Source: Rhodobacterales bacterium (GTDB lineage Bacteria > Pseudomonadota > Alphaproteobacteria > Rhodobacterales > Rhodobacteraceae). From it: a DNA stretch of 8,504 nucleotides. Below are positions 5,206 to 8,504 of the stretch, one piece after another. Numbering within the stretch: position 1 is the stretch's first letter; every line of letters starts with the position of its first letter. The stretch covers positions 1 to 8,504 of the forward strand of contig JAACVA010000043.1 of the NCBI GenBank assembly GCA_009992615.1, read 5' to 3'. A model generated the notes under the pieces. The model worked only from the letters and a program-made list of their open reading frames with translations, was not told the origin of the DNA and searched no databases. Both the position numbers and the translations under genes were made by a program.

Positions 5206-5874
5206 TTATTCGACGACTTTGGCCACCACAAAAAACGGAACCGACAACGCCACACCGGCCAGCAGGACCGACCCAATCACATAAACCCCGTCGCGCACCA
5301 ACAAACCAACCGCAATCAGCGACACCACCAGCCCCAGCAACGAGGAAGAAAACGGTACAAGTTCGAGAAACGGCACCGTCAGCCCGACCAAGGCGCACAG
5401 CCCATAGCAAACCACGTTCATCGGGGGCGTGACCAGAAACTGCAATCGCGGGCGCGAATTGCGGTCCAGCCAGTCCGCCACACGGCGCAACACCCTGACC
5501 CCGCGGTGCAGAGCGGCACCGCTGATCTGTCGGCGCGTCAACCACCCAGGCAACCACAGCCGCTGCCGTTGGGCCACCCGTTGCAGCGCCACAAGCGCGA
5601 TGCACAGCCCACAAAATGTTGAAAACAAAGGGATTCCACTGAGCGGCGACACCAACAGCAGCGCCGGCACCAGCATCACCGGCAAAAACGACGTGCGCCC
5701 GAAGGACAATACGATTTCACCAAGAGACACCTGTTTGGCTCCGGTCAGGGCGTCCAGCTGTTCGACAATCAGGCGCACCGGCCGGGGCGCCTTGGCCCCC
5801 GGTGCTCCGCCTGCCGCTTCGCCATCTGGTGCGTCCGGGGCCGGATCAGGTCTGGCCGAAGCGGGCAGCATCAT
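5206..5874 (-). CDS. exoD: ExoD family membrane protein (exopolysaccharide-associated)
   Basis: ExoD-family proteins are small integral membrane proteins, first described in Sinorhizobium meliloti, where mutants are altered in exopolysaccharide production and alkali tolerance; the molecular activity is unknown. The 222 residues fit the family. Residues 1-32 are a Pro/Ala/Asp/Gly-rich disordered lead. The soluble start of the domain follows (VRLIVEQLDALTG, then VSLGEIVLSFGRTSF). Hydrophobic segments lie at about 63-85, 87-98, 152-175 and 177-216, with a basic cytoplasmic stretch around 99-145. The conserved GRTSFLPVMLVPALLLVSPLSGIP block is the family hallmark. ATG at 5874 is chosen because GAGGA precedes it with a 7-base spacer; a second ATG follows at 5871, and the frame is open to 5967 without support. 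It lies 139 bases downstream of the RTX sulfatase on the same strand and could share its transcript. Confidence 0.87.
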   Translation of the reverse strand: MMLPASARPDPAPDAPDGEAAGGAPGAKAPRPVRLIVEQLDALTGAKQVSLGEIVLSFGRTSFLPVMLVPALLLVSPLSGIPLFSTFCGLCIALVALQRVAQRQRLWLPGWLTRRQISGAALHRGVRVLRRVADWLDRNSRPRLQFLVTPPMNVVCYGLCALVGLTVPFLELVPFSSSLLGLVVSLIAVGLLVRDGVYVIGSVLLAGVALSVPFFVVAKVVE

Positions 5875-6013
5875 GCGGGCATCCTCGTCATCATGGTTCG
5901 TGAACACGCACTGAACGCAGTGGTTCCTTGTGATTATCTCAAGTGGGGCCTGCACGCGGCAATTCAATTGCGCGCACGCCCTTGCGGTGGATTATCGCGA
6001 CCCGGTATGCGGC

Positions 6014-8311
6014 TCAAGGCACCAAAGCAACGCGGGACAGCTGGCCGGGGTTCAGGGGTGTGCCCCCAAAAACCACAACGCGCGTCAGGCCCAGCACGAT
6101 CTCGGTATTGTCCCCGGCGAGGCGCACAATGGGGGCGGCGGGCCAGTCAACCAGTTCGATACGATGGCGTGGCCCGAAATCGCGAATCTGCGCCACCCCG
6201 CCATAAGCGATGCGCCAGACGGTTGCCCCCGGACCACCCGTCAGATCATTGTCACCACTGCCCACATGGATCGTATCCTCGCCCGCCGAAACCACGCGGT
6301 TGCGCCCCGGCCCGGTGTGGATCTGCGACGATCCCGCACCGCTGGTCAGGTCATCGTTGCCGTGGCCACCGATAATCGTGGCCCGTCCATCGCCGCCCCT
6401 GATCGTATCGTTGCCCGTGCCACCGTCCAGAAGATCACGCCCCTGCCCGCCTTTCAGGTCATCGTCGCCCGGCCCGCCGAAAAAGTGATGCACCGATTTG
6501 CCCCGCCCCGACCGCGCGATCAACCGATCGTTGCCCGCCCCGCCATGAAAGGTGGCACCATCGTATTTCGGGCCGATCATCACATCGTCGCCGTCACTGC
6601 CCACAAGGTCCACCGTCACCCGTTCGGACGTTTCAAAGGTGATCGGACTGTCGGGATGGGCGACGATGCGTATGGTTTTCTGCGTGGCGGTGTCAGATTC
6701 CAGCCGCGATTGCACCGTGGCAATGCGCACCTGTTCGACGTTGGGCGGCAGGCGCAGCACATAATCGTCGGGCCCGCCCATGTACCACAGCGTATCCTGG
6801 CCACCGTCCGCCGCCTCGGAAATCTTTTCGGCGTCCTTGCCGTAGGCCCAGTAATCGGTGTCGCCCACGCCGCCCTGCATCACGACAGTGCCGTCCACCG
6901 CCATCATCGCGTTCACGCCGCGCGCCGGATCGGCCAGCCCGCGCAGATCCAGCCCCAGGTCCAGCGCGCCGCGGATCAGCTCATCGCGCAGCCGGTCCAG
7001 CGGCGCGGTGGCCGCCAGGTTCGCCGTCTCGCCCGGATCAGCGACCACGTCGTAAACGTGTTCCTCGCCGTTGGGATAGCGGAAATACCGCAAATGGCTC
7101 AGCCCGGCCACCGACGGGCGCACCGACAGCGTGCCGAACACACAGGTGACGGGCGATTTCGTGGTGTCGAACATGCCGAAGCTGTCGTCAATCAGCGGCA
7201 AAAGGCTTTGCCCTGATACCCAGTGCCCGCGCGGCGGCAGACCCGCAATATCCAGGATCGTCTTTGGCAGATTGTGCAATGATACCGGCAGGTCAATCAC
7301 CCGGCCCGCCGGCATCCGGGGCGACCAGATGCCCAACGGCACATGGGCGGCACTGTCCCACTGGCTCATCTTGTGGAAACTGTCGTGGGTGCCCAGGTTG
7401 AAGCCGTTGTCAGACAGCAGAACAACGGTGGTGTTCTGGCCGATGCTGGACGCCTCCAGCGCATCCAGAAACCGCCCCAGCTCAAAATCCATATGCGAAC
7501 AGGCGGCGAAATAGCCGCGCACGACCTCTTTCCACGCCTCCGGCCCGGCCTTTTCGGGGGTGAACTGGCCGGTGACGATATAGGCGTTTTCGTACACCGC
7601 CATGCCCGGCTGCGGCCCTGCGAAATCTTCGGGGGCAGCGATGCGGGGCCAGTGAATGTTGTCCACATCATACATCCGGTAAAACCGGTCGGGGCAGACC
7701 AGATCGTAATGCGGGTGCTTGAACCCCAGCTGGATCAGGTGGCGCTGGCCCGGGTCCAGCGTATTCAAATAGTTGATGGCGTTCTGCGCCACCCAGTAAT
7801 CATACAACTTGTGGTCTTGCGATCCGTCATCGTCGGGCGCGTTGATGCTGCGCACGCCCGGCCCCTTTTCGAGATACACCCGGTGACCGGTGCGGTTGCC
7901 GAATGCCTGCGCCATAACGTCTTCATGAAACAGCACCCGCCGATAGTCTTCGGGCATCGGGTTGTAATTGCCATCGGTCTTGCCAGTGGTAAAGGTGCGC
8001 CAGCCGGCGCGCCGCAGATCATATTGCCACGCCTCGGTCGGCGGCAGAACATCGCGCCACAGCCGGTTCAGATCGACCAGCCCGGTGCGGAACGGCGACA
8101 GCCCGGTGGTCAGCTCGGCCCGGCAAGGGGCGCACAATGGCACCGTCGCATAGGCGTTGGAAAACCGCACCCCCCGCGCCATCAACCTGTCCAGGTTCGG
8201 CGTGTGGATGGTGACGCCATAGGCATCGCGCCAGGTGAACACGTCGATCAGATCGTCGATCCAGATCACCGCGATGTTGTCGCGCGTGATGCTGGCCCGG
8301 TCAAACCCCAT
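6014..8311 (-). CDS. sulfatase with C-terminal RTX calcium-binding repeats (likely type I secreted)
   Basis: The protein has 765 residues. The sulfatase domain (about 12-445) carries metal ligands Asp19/Asp20 in IWIDDL and the formylglycine-type motif CAPCR-AELTTG (60-70), in which Cys60 would be converted. It also has KHPH (198-201), SDNG (300-303) with Asp301/Asn302, His313-Lys314 and the closing HVYDVVADPGETANLA block. A beta-rich region (about 465-565) follows, then glycine/aspartate nonapeptides GGxGxDxLx from 571 to about 699, and a C-terminal beta segment. There is no signal peptide; RTX tails normally direct type I export and fold on extracellular calcium. So it probably removes sulfate esters from extracellular polysaccharide or glycans; the substrate is unknown. 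ATG at 8311 has AAGGAGG six bases upstream. It overlaps the preceding gene by 11 bases. No type I transporter gene is in view. Confidence 0.9.
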   Translation of the reverse strand: MGFDRASITRDNIAVIWIDDLIDVFTWRDAYGVTIHTPNLDRLMARGVRFSNAYATVPLCAPCRAELTTGLSPFRTGLVDLNRLWRDVLPPTEAWQYDLRRAGWRTFTTGKTDGNYNPMPEDYRRVLFHEDVMAQAFGNRTGHRVYLEKGPGVRSINAPDDDGSQDHKLYDYWVAQNAINYLNTLDPGQRHLIQLGFKHPHYDLVCPDRFYRMYDVDNIHWPRIAAPEDFAGPQPGMAVYENAYIVTGQFTPEKAGPEAWKEVVRGYFAACSHMDFELGRFLDALEASSIGQNTTVVLLSDNGFNLGTHDSFHKMSQWDSAAHVPLGIWSPRMPAGRVIDLPVSLHNLPKTILDIAGLPPRGHWVSGQSLLPLIDDSFGMFDTTKSPVTCVFGTLSVRPSVAGLSHLRYFRYPNGEEHVYDVVADPGETANLAATAPLDRLRDELIRGALDLGLDLRGLADPARGVNAMMAVDGTVVMQGGVGDTDYWAYGKDAEKISEAADGGQDTLWYMGGPDDYVLRLPPNVEQVRIATVQSRLESDTATQKTIRIVAHPDSPITFETSERVTVDLVGSDGDDVMIGPKYDGATFHGGAGNDRLIARSGRGKSVHHFFGGPGDDDLKGGQGRDLLDGGTGNDTIRGGDGRATIIGGHGNDDLTSGAGSSQIHTGPGRNRVVSAGEDTIHVGSGDNDLTGGPGATVWRIAYGGVAQIRDFGPRHRIELVDWPAAPIVRLAGDNTEIVLGLTRVVVFGGTPLNPGQLSRVALVP
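6215..6601 (-). repeat. RTX nonapeptide repeat block inside the sulfatase gene
   Basis: At least six clear copies of the GGxGxDxUx motif occur at residues 571-657, including GSDGDDVMI, GGAGNDRLI, GGPGDDDLK, GGTGNDTIR and GGHGNDDLT. More degenerate copies run on to about residue 699, such as GSGDNDLTG and GGPGATVWR. In this family the repeats stack into a parallel beta-roll that binds calcium. At DNA level they are diverged and not a tandem satellite. Confidence 0.82.
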
Positions 8312-8504
8312 GGAACACCTCCTTGGCATAGCTGCGCAGCCGGTCACGCAGACCGCGCGCATCGGGCGCACAAATGTCACGGTTCGGGAACAGGATCAGA
8401 TCGCCCATGCGCAATTCGCCCAGCGTGTTCAAAAGCCCCTGCCGCCCGCGTCGGCAGGCGATAAACACATCGCAGGGGCTGGGGCGGAAACTGCCCTCGA
8501 ACCG
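8301..8504 (-). CDS. unidentified protein, C-terminal fragment (cut by window end), coupled to the RTX sulfatase
   Basis: Reading on the - strand from the window edge, 67 codons run to a TGA at 8301-8303. I do not recognise the family. The fragment contains PCDVFIACRRG (about residues 10-20), a LGELRMGDLILFPN segment that could be a beta-strand-turn-strand, a DICAPD stretch and a basic amphipathic tail (RDRLRSYAKEVFHGV). It has no membrane segment or RTX repeat. The reality of the gene is supported by the frame staying open to the edge, by biased G/C third positions, and by the 11-base overlap with the sulfatase start, a typical coupled gene pair. A role in handling the same substrate, or in making or exporting the sulfatase, is possible but not shown. 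Confidence 0.7.
   Translation of the reverse strand, partial: RFEGSFRPSPCDVFIACRRGRQGLLNTLGELRMGDLILFPNRDICAPDARGLRDRLRSYAKEVFHGV
8312..8324 (-). promoter_or_regulatory. strong Shine-Dalgarno of the RTX sulfatase, inside the upstream gene
   Basis: AAGGAGG occupies 8318-8324 with a 6-base spacer to the ATG at 8311. It lies within the last codons (Lys-Glu-Val) of the preceding gene. This decides the sulfatase start against an ATG at 8380 in the same frame. Confidence 0.8.

Noticed and set aside
5001..5276. N-terminal extension of ParA by 92 residues
   Set aside because: It would overlap the end of exoD in another frame, is Arg/Ser/Trp-rich, and precedes the standard MTGKVITVAQQKGG start of this family.
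5903..5927. GGAAC-N16-TGTT on the - strand upstream of exoD, resembling an EcfG-type stress promoter
   Set aside because: The -10 is TGTT rather than CGTT, and the PhyR-EcfG general stress pathway is generally missing from Rhodobacterales, so the match is too weak to claim.
5955..5976. GCAATT/AATTGC palindrome between exoD and the sulfatase as a terminator
   Set aside because: Only one base separates the arms and pairing outside the six-base core is mismatched, so no stable hairpin forms.
6215..6601. Repetitive stretch considered as a CRISPR or satellite array
   Set aside because: The periodicity is at protein level (RTX nonapeptides) in a long coding frame; the DNA units are diverged, with no constant repeat and spacer pattern.
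5930..7216. Long + strand frame (428 codons) opposite the RTX sulfatase
   Set aside because: It is the antisense shadow of the RTX and linker region; the apparent repetitive RPA/IVA pattern is the reverse reading of glycine/aspartate repeats.
7343..8464. Long + strand frame (373 codons) opposite the sulfatase catalytic domain
   Set aside because: It is antisense to conserved sulfatase motifs, with no domain and no credible start.

Overview
This window looks like chromosomal DNA of an alphaproteobacterium, most likely of the Rhodobacteraceae (Roseobacter-type). The reasons are the GC-rich composition, codon use dominated by G/C third positions, and the protein variants seen: CreA, DUF3309, 68-residue cold-shock proteins, a short ParA and ExoD. 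That taxonomic reading is an inference; there is no rRNA or other marker gene here. No tRNA, CRISPR array, insertion sequence or phage gene is visible.

The left half (1-4321) reads on the + strand. It opens with the C-terminal part of a succinylglutamate desuccinylase/aspartoacylase-family enzyme. Next is a complete ettA, encoding the ABC-F translational throttle that gates ribosomes when energy is low. It is followed by a 52-residue DUF3309 membrane peptide, then creA (a small exported protein of unknown function), and two closely related cold-shock protein genes in tandem. Each gene has its own Shine-Dalgarno sequence, and most are separated by hairpins that look like terminators, so these appear to be mostly single-gene transcription units. 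The two csp genes share more than their coding sequence. Each has a similarly placed candidate promoter and, in the predicted leader, a hairpin with the same architecture.

The right half (4374-8504) reads on the - strand and converges on the second csp gene across a GC-rich hairpin. In transcription order it holds the end of an unidentified gene, a 765-residue protein that fuses a sulfatase domain to calcium-binding RTX repeats, an exoD-type membrane protein, and a stand-alone ParA-type ATPase. The unknown gene and the sulfatase overlap by 11 bases with a near-perfect Shine-Dalgarno in the overlap zone, so they are very probably translationally coupled. The sulfatase lacks a signal peptide and ends in RTX repeats, which suggests type I secretion and action on extracellular sulfated polymers. 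exoD (exopolysaccharide-related) follows 139 bases later.

The items most worth a second look are the RTX-tailed sulfatase with its coupled unknown partner, and the shared csp leader structure. A smaller one is a 23-codon reading frame overlapping the parA start. I did not find convincing evidence for a wholly new multi-gene system; most of the window is ordinary roseobacter-type chromosome.
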